A DNA stretch of 62,415 nt from Acidobacteriota bacterium (lineage in GTDB: Bacteria; Acidobacteriota; Blastocatellia; Chloracidobacteriales; JADJPF01). Numbering within the stretch: position 1 is the first letter of the stretch; every line of letters starts with the position of its first letter. Made by a program: the position numbers and the translations under genes. The stretch is from NCBI GenBank assembly GCA_016213785.1, contig JACQZQ010000030.1:1-62415 (forward strand), written 5' to 3'. Shown here piece by piece: positions 24,579-33,881 of this stretch. The notes under the pieces are model-generated. The model made no database searches, had not been told where the DNA came from, and saw only the letters and a list, made by a program, of their open reading frames with translations.

Positions 24579-25127
24579 ATGTGGGCAATGCGGCGAGTAC
24601 TTTTGTTAAATGCTTCCTATGAGGCTCTAGGAATTATCAGTATGCCTCGTGCAGTTCGCTTAGTTTGGAAAAAGTCTGCTGAGGTAGTAGAGCTTGATGG
24701 AAGTGCAATTTTACGCTCCCCTACATTTAGCTTACCTGCTCCATCTGTAGTACGTCTAAAAGACTACATTGATGTACGAGCACGTCAACGTCGTTCTGCT
24801 AGTAAACGTCAAGCAGTTTTGATGCGCGATAAGTTTCGCTGTCAATATTGTGGAGTAAAAGGAACATCCTTTGAGTTAACTCTAGACCATATTATTCCAC
24901 GTTCTAGAGGTGGAACTACTGAGCCAGAAAACCTTTGTGCATCATGTTTTACCTGTAATCAACGAAAAGGCGACCGTACACCAGATGAAGCTCGTATGCC
25001 TTTAATTTCTCACCCTAGTGCACTTTACTATGGCTTAGAGAAAGCTGCTTTACGAGGTGCTGCGGAAACTCGTCCAGAATGGCGTAAGTATTTATTCTTA
25101 CCAGAGCTGGAGATAAATGTTGCTTAA
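24579..25127 (+). CDS. HNH endonuclease
   Basis: A 182-residue protein with an N-terminal RRVLLLNASYEALGIIS domain and a C-terminal HNH nuclease. A zinc pair is formed by CQYCG (about residues 87-91) and CASCFTC (about 124-130), around LTLDHIIPRSRGG (catalytic His) and the NL...CN..K ending. The ribosome site is AGGAGG. This family is widespread in bacteria and phages, where HNH enzymes act on DNA or, less often, RNA. Its position between a tRNA array and a Ro60 gene suggests it belongs to the island and may have helped its mobility. Confidence 0.9.
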   Translation: MWAMRRVLLLNASYEALGIISMPRAVRLVWKKSAEVVELDGSAILRSPTFSLPAPSVVRLKDYIDVRARQRRSASKRQAVLMRDKFRCQYCGVKGTSFELTLDHIIPRSRGGTTEPENLCASCFTCNQRKGDRTPDEARMPLISHPSALYYGLEKAALRGAAETRPEWRKYLFLPELEINVA

Positions 25128-25178
25128 AGTATTGCATAACTAGTCTTAACAAAGCTAGTTATGCAACTTACAAACTAA

Positions 25179-25403
<225 letters not shown>

Positions 25404-25449
25404 AGTCTTAGAAATCTTAATTATTTAAGAATTTATTTTAAGTATTAAA

Positions 25450-25559
25450 TCTGCTCTACGCCCTAATCCAAGAAGTGTACATACAAAACTCGTCTGTAAA
25501 ACGAGTTCTCATAATAGAAATGGGAGCAAAAAAGACTTCTTAAACTTGCTTAGAGCAGA
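25450..25559 (+). ncRNA. Y-RNA-like RNA 1 (Tyr-type anticodon arm)
   Basis: Terminal stem TCTGCTCTA (25450-25458) pairs perfectly with TAGAGCAGA (25551-25559). After an asymmetric internal loop (CGCCCTAATCC on the 5' side, AAACTTGCT on the 3' side) a second stem AAGAAGT/ACTTCTT forms. The head contains an anticodon-like arm AACTCGT/ACGAGTT with loop CTGTAAA (GTA) and a small CTC/GAG hairpin, but no T-arm or acceptor. The stem, loop, stem plan is that of bacterial Y RNAs, and the Ro60 gene lies just downstream. Confidence 0.7.
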
Positions 25560-25613
25560 AACATTTATGGGCAAGTATTGGATTTAGTTAACCTTAACTC
25601 TTGCCTGTTCAGA

Positions 25614-25684
25614 ATCTAAAGGCGCAGGTTCGATTCCTGTGACCCTGTTATAACAGGGGTTAGTGTAGTGGAAGCATATTAGAT
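25614..25684 (+). ncRNA. Permuted tRNA-like module B1
   Basis: Read in gene order: ATCTAA (25614-25619, anticodon 3' strand), variable bases, T-arm GCAGG/CCTGT with loop TTCGATT, acceptor 3' strand GACCCTG, loop TTATAA, acceptor 5' strand CAGGGGTTA, D-arm with TGG, then TTAGAT (25679-25684), which pairs with the first strand. The chain is thus opened at the anticodon loop and the acceptor is closed by a loop, the plan of a tRNA-mimicking Y RNA. A long Ro-type stem outside it is not clear. Confidence 0.55.
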
Positions 25685-25721
25685 AGGTTCTAAGTAATGT
25701 ATTTACATTGCTTAACAAGTA

Positions 25722-25796
25722 ACGGGGGGTACGGGTTCGATTCCCGTCAGTTCCATTAATTTATGGGACTGTAGCTACAATGGATTGAGCACCCGT
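25722..25796 (+). ncRNA. Permuted tRNA-like module B2
   Basis: ACGGG (25722-25726) pairs with CCCGT (25792-25796) as an opened anticodon stem. Between them are a T-arm ACGGG/CCCGT with loop TTCGATT, acceptor 3' strand CAGTTCC, closing loop of 10 bases, perfectly matching 5' strand GGGACTG, and a D-arm GCT/AGC with TGG. It has the same topology as B1. Outside it the 3' side runs into a strong hairpin at 25810-25858. Confidence 0.6.
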
Positions 25797-25809
25797 CGCA
25801 TGCGCCATA

Positions 25810-25858
25810 GCTCATTGGCAAAAAATTGGTAAGAGGAAGTTTCCTCTTACCTTTGAGC
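25810..25858 (+). other. Compound hairpin in the Y-RNA cluster
   Basis: GGTAAGAGGAA pairs perfectly with TTCCTCTTACC (25828-25851), enclosed by GCTCA/TGAGC. No T-run follows, so it is probably part of an RNA rather than a terminator. It lies between module B2 and the next Y-RNA-like RNA. Confidence 0.6.
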
Positions 25859-25869
25859 AAAAATTTTGA

Positions 25870-26035
25870 TTATTGCTCCGTGTCCTTATCGGCAAAGCTT
25901 ACATACACGTCTGATTGTCTATCAGAAGGTTGCAGGTTCAATTCCTGTCGGCCCCGTTTTAACCTTATGGGGTCGTAGCTCAATGGTTAGAGCGTCTAGT
26001 GAAAAAAGGCTTTTTCAACTTGCATGGAGCGATAA
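25870..26035 (+). ncRNA. Y-RNA-like RNA 2 with permuted, four-arm tRNA head (Asp-type)
   Basis: Terminal stem TTATTGCTCCGTG/CATGGAGCGATAA (13 bp, two G-U), internal loop TCCTTATCGGC / TTCAACTTG, second stem AAAGCTT/AGGCTTT. The head reads anticodon arm TCTGA/TCAGA (loop TTGTCTA, GTC), T-arm GCAGG/CCTGT, acceptor 3' strand CGGCCCC, 13-base loop, 5' strand GGGGTCG, then a full D-arm GCTC/GAGC. All four tRNA arms form, but the chain is opened between D-arm and anticodon arm, where the Ro-type stem leaves. GTG/CAC pairing links head and stem. Confidence 0.8.
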
Positions 26036-26088
26036 ACAAAAACCTTATAAAAAATTTTAAGTTATTTAATAACATAGTTTTATAAAAG

Positions 26089-26238
26089 TTTGCTCTGCAC
26101 CCTTACAGACAAAGCTTACAAACACGCATCTGACTCTTAATCAGAATAATGTAGGTTCGATTCCTGCCAGCCCCTTTTTAACTTATGGGGCTGTAGCGAA
26201 ATGGCAAAAAATAGCTTTTTCAACTTGTGCGGGGCAAA
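26089..26238 (+). ncRNA. Y-RNA-like RNA 3 with permuted tRNA head (Lys-type)
   Basis: Terminal stem TTTGCTCTGCAC/GTGCGGGGCAAA (12 bp, two G-U), internal loop CCTTACAGAC / TTCAACTT, second stem AAAGCT/AGCTTT. Head: anticodon arm TCTGA/TCAGA (loop CTCTTAA, CTT), T-arm GTAGG/CCTGC with TTCGATT, acceptor CAGCCCC closed by a 12-base loop onto GGGGCTG (7 perfect pairs), then a reduced D-arm keeping TGG. It has the same permuted topology as RNA 2, and the compensating G-U pairs in the terminal stem support real structure. Confidence 0.8.
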
Positions 26239-26280
26239 AACCCTATCAGTTAAGTCAAGTATATTTACAGATTTATTGAA

Positions 26281-26421
26281 AGTTTATTGCCTTGTGTCCT
26301 AACTATAAAAACTTACATACTAGCTCATTTGGTAGAGCATTAGCTTTAAGCGCTAAGGGTAGCGGGTTCAATTCCCGCGTATACTTAAATAGTTTTTTTG
26401 ACTTACACAAGGCAATAAATT
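26281..26421 (+). ncRNA. Y-RNA-like RNA 4 with linear tRNA head (Leu-type)
   Basis: Terminal stem TTTATTGCCTTGTGT/ACACAAGGCAATAAA (15 bp, extendable to 17), internal loop CCTAACTAT / TTGACTT, second stem AAAAACT/AGTTTTT. The head is an unpermuted tRNA: D-arm GCTC/GAGC, anticodon arm TTAGC/GCTAA with loop TTTAAGC (TAA), T-arm GCGGG/CCCGC. The acceptor is reduced to ATAC/GTAT, so the tRNA is joined to the stem through its acceptor end. It would not give a normal charged tRNA. Confidence 0.78.
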
Positions 26422-26423
26422 TT

Positions 26424-26513
26424 GTTGGGGTAGACACATAGGTCTACCCCAACGTCTACCCCAACGTCTACCCCAACGTCTATACCAACATCTATACCAA
26501 CATCTATACCAAC
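26424..26513 (+). repeat. 12-base tandem repeats with a leading hairpin
   Basis: GTTGGGGTAGAC (26424-26435) pairs perfectly with GTCTACCCCAAC (26442-26453). That second arm is the first of six tandem 12-base units; three are exact and three read RTCTATACCAAC. Any unit could pair with the single upstream arm. It lies between Y-RNA-like RNAs 4 and 5 and may stop or protect the upstream transcript. There is no T-run. Confidence 0.85.
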
Positions 26514-26577
26514 GTATTTACTAGGAATATTTATTAGAATAAAAAGGCTAATCGTTTCAACTCAGAATTAAAAAAAG

Positions 26578-28224
<1,647 letters not shown>

Positions 28225-28228
28225 GATT

Positions 28229-28320
28229 CTGGGAGTATCGTTCATCTTGCTAGACTCTGCCACCATAGCCAACCAACCTGTCGCCAAGATGTGCTGAGAC
28301 TCCCAGTAGTTATCTGGGAG
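28229..28320 (+). promoter_or_regulatory. Structured RNA with two exclusive hairpins over the vWA ribosome site
   Basis: CTGGGAGT (28229-28236) pairs with ACTCCCAG (28299-28306), and inside it CATCTTG (28243-28249) pairs with CAAGATG (28285-28291), giving a Y-RNA-like stem, internal loop, stem. Alternatively CTCCCAG (28300-28306) pairs with CTGGGAG (28314-28320), whose GGGAG is the ribosome site of the next gene. The two forms cannot coexist: the first frees the ribosome site and the second hides it. Confidence 0.65.
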
Positions 28321-28326
28321 AAAGTT

Positions 28327-29256
28327 ATGAGAAAAGAACTTAATCAAGTTGATATTTGCTTTGTAATTGATACAACAGGAAGTATGTCTAGTTTTATCAA
28401 TGCAGCAAAACAACATCTATTAAAAATGCTTAGTAATTTAGGGTCAATAGCTGGGCTAGATTGGCAAGTTGGATTAGTAGAGTATCGTGATCATCCACCT
28501 CAAGAAAATTCATTTGTAAAAAGAGTTTATCCACTTACTTATGACTTAAAAAAGATGGAGAAAGCAATTAATGGGCTTGCTGCTAGTGGTGGTGGTGACG
28601 GGCCAGAAGCGGTTTATGATGGACTCCAGGCAGCTTGCAAAGAAATGCCCTGGCGTAAACATAGTTGTAGATTTGTTATCTTAGTAGGTGATGCACCTCC
28701 ACATGGTTTTGAATTAGTAGAGAGAAAAGACAATATATTTACTACAAGTAAAAACAATGGAGATCATTGGCCTAATGGATGTCCTTGTGGTTTAACAGGT
28801 AAAACTGTTGCTGCAATGGCAGAAGAAGCACGTATTACCCTTTATGCTATTTCTATGACTACTTGTAAATTTACTGTTGGGGCTTTTATGGAAGTAGCTC
28901 TTGGAACAGGTGGACAACACAATCAATCTAGTAAAGCCGATGATGTATTAAAACAAATCAATGTTGTTTTAGATAATGAATTTAAGGATATTTTGTTTGA
29001 TGGTCTAGTCCTAGACTTAATAACAAAACAGCCCTGTATAACGGCTCAGGAAATAGCTGAGAGGCTTGTTTGTCCTAGGCTCCAAGCAGTAGCATCAATT
29101 GCACGTTTAGGAAGACGTGGCTTTTTACAAATTCCTACACAAGAAAATAAAACTGAAGAAGTTAAAGCTAAAAGGGAGCCTTCAATAGATCATATTGAGC
29201 CAACATTTTTACTTACTTCTTTAGTAAATACATTTTTCCATTGGGTAAAAAGATGA
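28327..29256 (+). CDS. vWA-domain protein of the Ro60 cassette
   Basis: A 309-residue protein starting at ATG 28327 (GGGAG 6 bases upstream). A von Willebrand A domain occupies residues 5-210: MIDAS motif DTTGSM, a YRDHPPQ segment, GGGDGPEAVYDGL and ILVGDAPPHG. The C-terminal 100 residues resemble a winged-helix region (ITAQEIAERL, IARLGRRGFLQI) and end in a hydrophobic stretch. It is a stand-alone metal-dependent adhesion module, distinct from the vWA of Ro60. The stop overlaps the start of the next gene (ATGA), so the two are coupled. A partner role in a Ro60 complex is inference. Confidence 0.8.
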   Translation: MRKELNQVDICFVIDTTGSMSSFINAAKQHLLKMLSNLGSIAGLDWQVGLVEYRDHPPQENSFVKRVYPLTYDLKKMEKAINGLAASGGGDGPEAVYDGLQAACKEMPWRKHSCRFVILVGDAPPHGFELVERKDNIFTTSKNNGDHWPNGCPCGLTGKTVAAMAEEARITLYAISMTTCKFTVGAFMEVALGTGGQHNQSSKADDVLKQINVVLDNEFKDILFDGLVLDLITKQPCITAQEIAERLVCPRLQAVASIARLGRRGFLQIPTQENKTEEVKAKREPSIDHIEPTFLLTSLVNTFFHWVKR

Positions 29257-30107
29257 CAAATGTGCAAAGGCTTATAATGCAATTAAATCTTCAAGAGCAA
29301 GAACTTTGTAAAACACAGTTTCTTGCTCCTTGTGTTTTAGGTGGCAAAATACAAACTAAAGTATCAAATTTGGTTTATAAATTTGAACCTACACCTAAAG
29401 ACTTTATTGGATGGGCAATTTTTCAACCAATAAGCGAAAAAGTAGCTAGAGTAGTTGAGGAAGCTAGCTTTCCAATGATAAGCGAGTATCTAAAACTATT
29501 TAAGGCTTTTCGTTTTCGCTTAGCTTATAAGCTAGAGTCCCTAACTTGGCTAGCATATCCTGCTAATGAGTCAGATATGAAGCAAAGACTAGGGGTAGTA
29601 AAACCTGTAGCTATTAATCTAGCAACCGAAGCTACTCAACTAGAACAAGTTATAGCTCGTTATGATGGTGGGGCTTGGTGGTTTGAAGATATAGACCGAA
29701 GCGCAAATCCTTTTATTAGCGAAGAGTTACGTAATTCATTAGCTAAAAAATTGTCTGCAAAAGACTTAAACTTTTCAAATCTTACCCCTGAAATGCGAGT
29801 TACCTATAGTTTAATTGAAGCTAAAGAAAAAAAAGAACAAGAAATTAAACTTAAGCTATTCCAAAACAAAGACGAAGTTAGGCTAAAAGAGGCTTTAAGA
29901 ATAGGTGGAAATGCTAGGTTAAAACAATTTTCTGATAGAGGTGATTTTTGGTTAGTAGATTGGACAACCAAAGATGGTCAAAGACATAGTTCTGCTATAT
30001 CTAAAAGAGATTTAACGGTAGTTAGCTCAGGAATTTGCTTAAGTGGCTTAGATCGTAATTTTGATTTACAGTCTTTAGTAAAAGTAATGGAACAACGTGA
30101 TAATTAA
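29253..30107 (+). CDS. Unrecognised protein of the Ro60/ThiF cassette
   Basis: A 284-residue soluble protein, translationally coupled to the vWA gene (ATGA). Visible features are an FIGWAIFQPISEKVARVVEE segment near residue 50, ARYDGGAWWFEDIDRSANP near 145-163, a charged helix (SLIEAKEKKEQEIKLKLFQ) near 190-210 and a C-terminal beta-rich part with FWLVDWTTKDGQRHSSAI. I do not recognise a family. The position between a vWA gene and an E1-like gene, with a beta-grasp protein upstream, raises the possibility of an E2-like or adaptor role, but I see no conserved Cys suited to catalysis. Confidence 0.7.
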   Translation: MTNVQRLIMQLNLQEQELCKTQFLAPCVLGGKIQTKVSNLVYKFEPTPKDFIGWAIFQPISEKVARVVEEASFPMISEYLKLFKAFRFRLAYKLESLTWLAYPANESDMKQRLGVVKPVAINLATEATQLEQVIARYDGGAWWFEDIDRSANPFISEELRNSLAKKLSAKDLNFSNLTPEMRVTYSLIEAKEKKEQEIKLKLFQNKDEVRLKEALRIGGNARLKQFSDRGDFWLVDWTTKDGQRHSSAISKRDLTVVSSGICLSGLDRNFDLQSLVKVMEQRDN

Positions 30108-30148
30108 AGAGCAAAGTAGAGTTTCTGCTCTGGATTAAAGGGGGAACA

Positions 30149-30793
30149 ATGAATTTAGCACAATTTTTTCATGAAGAGCTTAACCGCAGTAAAACAACTA
30201 TGAAAAAACTATATGATTTTCCTCTTAGCATTTGTGGTGCAGGTGCACTTGGCGCTAATTTATGTGAAAACCTTGCCAGAAGCGGGTTTAGCCAGCTTAG
30301 GTTGATAGATAAAGATCGAATTGAAGAGCGTAATCTTTCTACCCAACCCTATTTTCGTACTGATATTGGAGCACAAAAAGCTAAGATTGTGGCTAATAAT
30401 CTTTATCGAGCATTGGGAACTAAAGTAGATAGTAAAACTGAAGAGCTAACCACAGGTAACATAATTAAACTCTTAAGTAATACTAAGCTAGTAATTGATG
30501 TATTTGATAATAGTAAATCTAGACAGATAGTAAAAGATTTTTGTCAGACAAATAAAATAGATTGTTTGCATGTTGGTTTAGCAGGAAATTATGCTGAAAT
30601 TATTTGGAATGAGCATTACAGAGTTCCATCGCCAAACCAAGATGATATTTGTGATTATCCTTTAGCTAGAAATTTAGTTATACTTGCAGTAGTAGTAGCA
30701 AGTGAAACTATTATCACCTTTATTGATAAAGGGTTAAAAGAGAACTTTACAATCACATTAACCGATTTTGCTATCAAACCCTACTTAAGCTAA
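30149..30793 (+). CDS. ThiF/E1-like adenylating protein
   Basis: A 214-residue Rossmann-type ThiF/MoeB/E1 domain. The nucleotide loop is CGAGALGANLCENLARSG; next come LIDKDRIEERNLSTQPYF with the Asp and Arg/Asn that contact ATP, a Lys in GAQKAK and the VIDVFDNSKSR segment. It is shorter than MoeB (about 250) and lacks the CxxC zinc pairs. DDICDYP offers one Cys near the crossover loop as a possible thioester site. Such minimal E1-like proteins occur in bacterial ubiquitin-like systems (for example PRTRC-type cassettes). Its likely substrate is the small beta-grasp protein at 25203-25403. Last gene of the cassette. Confidence 0.85.
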   Translation: MNLAQFFHEELNRSKTTMKKLYDFPLSICGAGALGANLCENLARSGFSQLRLIDKDRIEERNLSTQPYFRTDIGAQKAKIVANNLYRALGTKVDSKTEELTTGNIIKLLSNTKLVIDVFDNSKSRQIVKDFCQTNKIDCLHVGLAGNYAEIIWNEHYRVPSPNQDDICDYPLARNLVILAVVVASETIITFIDKGLKENFTITLTDFAIKPYLS

Positions 30794-30815
30794 TCTTGGT
30801 AGGGTTTTTATTTTT
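30776..30815 (+). terminator. Terminator at the end of the Ro60 cassette
   Basis: AAACCCTAC (30776-30784) pairs perfectly with GTAGGGTTT (30799-30807), followed by TTATTTTT. It starts inside the last codons of the ThiF-like gene and marks the operon end. Confidence 0.85.
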
Positions 30816-30959
30816 ACACTCTTGATATTATTTTCTGCTACATATAAGTTTGGGAGTAATAAATTAGATTGACAAAATTTTATTGCAAACTAGTTGATCT
30901 AAAGGTAAACTCTTTTGCCAAAAGACATTATATCCTTCCTTTAATAAAAATAATACATT

Positions 30960-32813
30960 ATGTCTAAGCGTCCTAGGGTAGTTTTAGTTGAGGATGATGC
31001 ACAGTTTCGGGCAGTGCTACTAAAGAGATTGCAATCTCTTGATTGTGATGTGGTAGCAGCAGAAGATGGTTTAAAAGGGTGGGAAACTATTAATGAATTT
31101 CGCCCTGATTTAATTGTCTCTGATTTAATGATGCCTGGGTTAAATGGTTATGAACTTTGTGAAAAAGTTAAATCTACACCAGAATTAGGCCATGTTTACT
31201 TCATCATCCTAACTGCAAGAGATTCTATAGATGACCGAGTTACGGGACTTGATATAGGAGCAGATGACTATATTGCTAAACCAATTAATAGCAAAGAGTT
31301 ATTAGCTCGTATTCGTGCCGGACTACGTATTATTAATTTATACAATCAAGTAAGTGCTTCTGAACAAAAATACCGTACTTTAGTAGAAAATGCTTCTGAT
31401 GCAATTTTACTTTTTGATACTTATGGAAAATGTGTAGAAGTTAATGAAAGAGCCTCACAAATTTTCGGCTATAGTAAAGAGCAACTTCTTTCTATGCGCT
31501 TTTCTGATCTACTTGCAGATACTGAAGATATTGAATCAGAAAAACGATTTGAGGCAATGTTTAGCATTGGTAATTTTACAGAAGAAACAAAAATGCGCCG
31601 TAAAGACGGTTTAACTATCCCTATAGAATCAGCTAACACTATAATCAAGACTGAAATGGGGACTTTTTGCCAATGTATTGTCAGAGATATTACGGTACGT
31701 AAGGAAAATGAACAGCACTTAATCCAAGTAGAAAAACTAAGAGCTTTAGGTGGGATGGTTGGAGGAATTGCACACGATTTTAATAATTTACTAGCAGCAA
31801 TTATTGGCTATACTGAACTTTCCTTACGTGATGCAAAAGATGAAACGTTAATTCGTCGTCTTAAGGTTATAGAAAAAGCTGGCCGTGATGGGGCTGAAAC
31901 AGTTCGTCTTTTACAAGAATTTACTAAACTGCGTAAAGATACCCGATTAGAATCAGTTAATCTAAATAAATTAATCGATCAAGTTTTGCTATTAACTAGA
32001 CATCGTTGGAAAGACTCTGCACAATCTCGTGGTATTTCTATTCGTATTGAAACTAGTTACGCAGATGTACCACAAATTCAAGGTAATATTTCTGAACTAA
32101 GAGAAGCTCTTGCCAACATTATTTTTAATGCTGTTGATGCAATGAATAAAGATGGTTCTATTAACTGTCGCACTTGGGCTGACAAAGAGTATTTATATGT
32201 AGCAATGAGTGATACTGGTATAGGGATGTCTGAAGAAATACGCCAGCGTATTTTTGATCCTTTTTTTACTACTAAAGGCTTATCTAACAGCGGATTAGGC
32301 TTATCAGTTTGTTACGGTATAATTAACCGGCATGGAGGAGAAATTTTAGTAGAAACAGCAGAAAATAAAGGATCTTCTTTTACAGTAAAATTACCTTTAT
32401 CTCTCCCAACATTACCAAGTATTCCTATAGAAATAAAAACTATAACATCAGCTAATATTCTAGTTATAGATGATGAAGATTTTGTTAGGGGTGCAATACA
32501 GGAAATTCTAGAAGATGCTGGTCATTATGTAGTTCCAGCTAGTTCAGGTGAAGAAGGTTTAGAAAAATTCCAGAAAGAAAAATTTGATTTAGTAATTACA
32601 GATTTAGGTATGCCTGGGCTTGCAGGATGGGAAGTAGTTGCTCGTGTTAAAGCAATTCAGGCTAAAATCCCAGTAATTTTACTAACAGGTTGGGCTAATC
32701 AAGCTGATGTTAAACTTGCAAAGGAAAGTGGTGTAGACTTAATTCTAACCAAACCTATTACTAGCAAAGACTTAACAACAATGGTATCTAAAGCTATTTT
32801 ACAAATAAAATAA
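30960..32813 (+). CDS. REC-PAS-histidine kinase-REC hybrid sensor
   Basis: A 617-residue cytosolic hybrid kinase. A first receiver (residues 5-122) has VEDDAQ, phospho-Asp in LIVSDLMMPG and Lys in YIAKPIN. A PAS domain follows at about 135-255, and then a kinase core whose phospho-His is in GGIAHDFNNLLAAIIGYTEL (about residue 271), an H-box type common in PAS-linked kinases. The HATPase domain ends near 480, and a second receiver (about 497-617) has Asp in LVITDLGMPGL. With no membrane helix, it must receive input by PAS ligand or by phosphotransfer. It stands alone and ends at a shared terminator. Confidence 0.92.
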   Translation: MSKRPRVVLVEDDAQFRAVLLKRLQSLDCDVVAAEDGLKGWETINEFRPDLIVSDLMMPGLNGYELCEKVKSTPELGHVYFIILTARDSIDDRVTGLDIGADDYIAKPINSKELLARIRAGLRIINLYNQVSASEQKYRTLVENASDAILLFDTYGKCVEVNERASQIFGYSKEQLLSMRFSDLLADTEDIESEKRFEAMFSIGNFTEETKMRRKDGLTIPIESANTIIKTEMGTFCQCIVRDITVRKENEQHLIQVEKLRALGGMVGGIAHDFNNLLAAIIGYTELSLRDAKDETLIRRLKVIEKAGRDGAETVRLLQEFTKLRKDTRLESVNLNKLIDQVLLLTRHRWKDSAQSRGISIRIETSYADVPQIQGNISELREALANIIFNAVDAMNKDGSINCRTWADKEYLYVAMSDTGIGMSEEIRQRIFDPFFTTKGLSNSGLGLSVCYGIINRHGGEILVETAENKGSSFTVKLPLSLPTLPSIPIEIKTITSANILVIDDEDFVRGAIQEILEDAGHYVVPASSGEEGLEKFQKEKFDLVITDLGMPGLAGWEVVARVKAIQAKIPVILLTGWANQADVKLAKESGVDLILTKPITSKDLTTMVSKAILQIK

Positions 32814-32841
32814 AAAAGGAATGGCTAAAACCATTCCTTTT
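32814..32841. terminator. Bidirectional terminator
   Basis: AAAAGGAATGG pairs perfectly with CCATTCCTTTT around a 6-base loop, with A- and T-runs on the two sides. It serves the hybrid kinase gene (plus) and etfA (minus). Confidence 0.85.
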
Positions 32842-32867
32842 GAAAAAACTTAGATTATTAAATATTC

Positions 32868-33854
32868 TTAGCCTTCTGCTTTAGCTTTTTCAATTTCTTC
32901 AACTAATGCAGGTACAAGCTCAAATAAATCCCCAACAATACCTAAATCTGCAATATCAAAAATAGGAGCATTGGCATCTTTATTAATTGCAACAATGGTT
33001 GAGGCATTTTTCATACCTACTACGTGTTGAATTGCCCCTGATATGCCTACGGCTAGGTAGAGTTTTGGAGCTACGGTTTGACCTGAGCTACCTATTTGAC
33101 GATCCATTGGAAGCCATCCAGAGTCACAAATTGGACGTGATGCACCAATATCAGCCTCAAGCGCAGTAGCAAGTCTTTCTACAACAGCAATATTTTCTTG
33201 GCTCTTAATTCCACGACCAACAGAAACAATAATCTTAGATTGAGTAAGGTCAACAGATTGTTTTGCTTCACGGAAAAGCTCTTGAGGTTGTAAGCGAATT
33301 TCTTGAGCAGAAAGATTAACCGACAAAGCTTTAATTTCAGCACTTCCTGCTTCAATATCATCACCACGAAATGCACCAGCTTGGAAAGAAATTAGTATTG
33401 GGCTAGAATCTTGAATACTAACATCTGCATTAATTTTGCCTTGGAAGATTTGTCTAACTAGACTTAGAGTTCCTGCTTCTAATTTATATCCAACACAGTC
33501 TGCAATTAAGGATTTACCCATAGAAGCAGCAAACTTTGGAGCAAAATCACGTACAAGATAAGTATGTGCAAGTAAAACATATTTTGGTTGAAGCGCTTCA
33601 ACAACCTGACGCATAGCTAAAGAAAAACCGTCTGGAGTATAGTTTTGTAGATGTTCATTATTAACTAAATAGACAGTGTTAGATTTTTTTGTCGCTAGTT
33701 CTTGTGCAATAGAATCTACTCCAGAACCTAGTAAAACCACAGATAGAGACAATCCTAGCTCAGAAGATAGGCGCTGCCCTGCTACGATTGCTTCATAAGT
33801 AACGCGATTAAGTTTTCCCTCGCGTTGTTCTGCAAATACAAGTATTCCACTCAT
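32868..33854 (-). CDS. etfA: Electron transfer flavoprotein alpha subunit
   Basis: A 328-residue EtfA. The C-terminal FAD domain (about 200-320) shows VSVGRGIKSQENI, GASRPICDSGWLPMDRQIG, LYLAVGISGAIQHVVGM and INKDANAPIFDIADLGIVGD, all FAD-binding signatures. The N-terminal half is the alpha/beta ETF domain. EtfAB carries electrons from acyl-CoA dehydrogenases to the quinone pool. It follows etfB by 27 bases at the end of the fatty-acid gene run, though ETF serves oxidation rather than synthesis. Confidence 0.95.
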   Translation of the reverse strand: MSGILVFAEQREGKLNRVTYEAIVAGQRLSSELGLSLSVVLLGSGVDSIAQELATKKSNTVYLVNNEHLQNYTPDGFSLAMRQVVEALQPKYVLLAHTYLVRDFAPKFAASMGKSLIADCVGYKLEAGTLSLVRQIFQGKINADVSIQDSSPILISFQAGAFRGDDIEAGSAEIKALSVNLSAQEIRLQPQELFREAKQSVDLTQSKIIVSVGRGIKSQENIAVVERLATALEADIGASRPICDSGWLPMDRQIGSSGQTVAPKLYLAVGISGAIQHVVGMKNASTIVAINKDANAPIFDIADLGIVGDLFELVPALVEEIEKAKAEG

Positions 33855-33881
33855 GAAATTCTGCTCCTAAAATGCTTATGC

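Noticed and set aside
25866-26060. A 64-codon open frame in the Y-RNA cluster
   Set aside because: It lies wholly over the paired stems and tRNA arms of the RNA at 25870-26035, with no plausible ribosome site.
25614-26238. Functional circularly permuted tRNA genes as known from some algae and archaea
   Set aside because: Permuted tRNA genes are joined at their ends by bulge-helix-bulge processing. Here long terminal stems enclose at least two of the heads and a Ro60 gene adjoins, so tRNA-mimicking Y RNAs explain them better.
26424-26513. Resemblance of the 12-base repeats to a CRISPR array
   Set aside because: The units are 12 bases, directly adjacent and without spacers. No cas gene is nearby.
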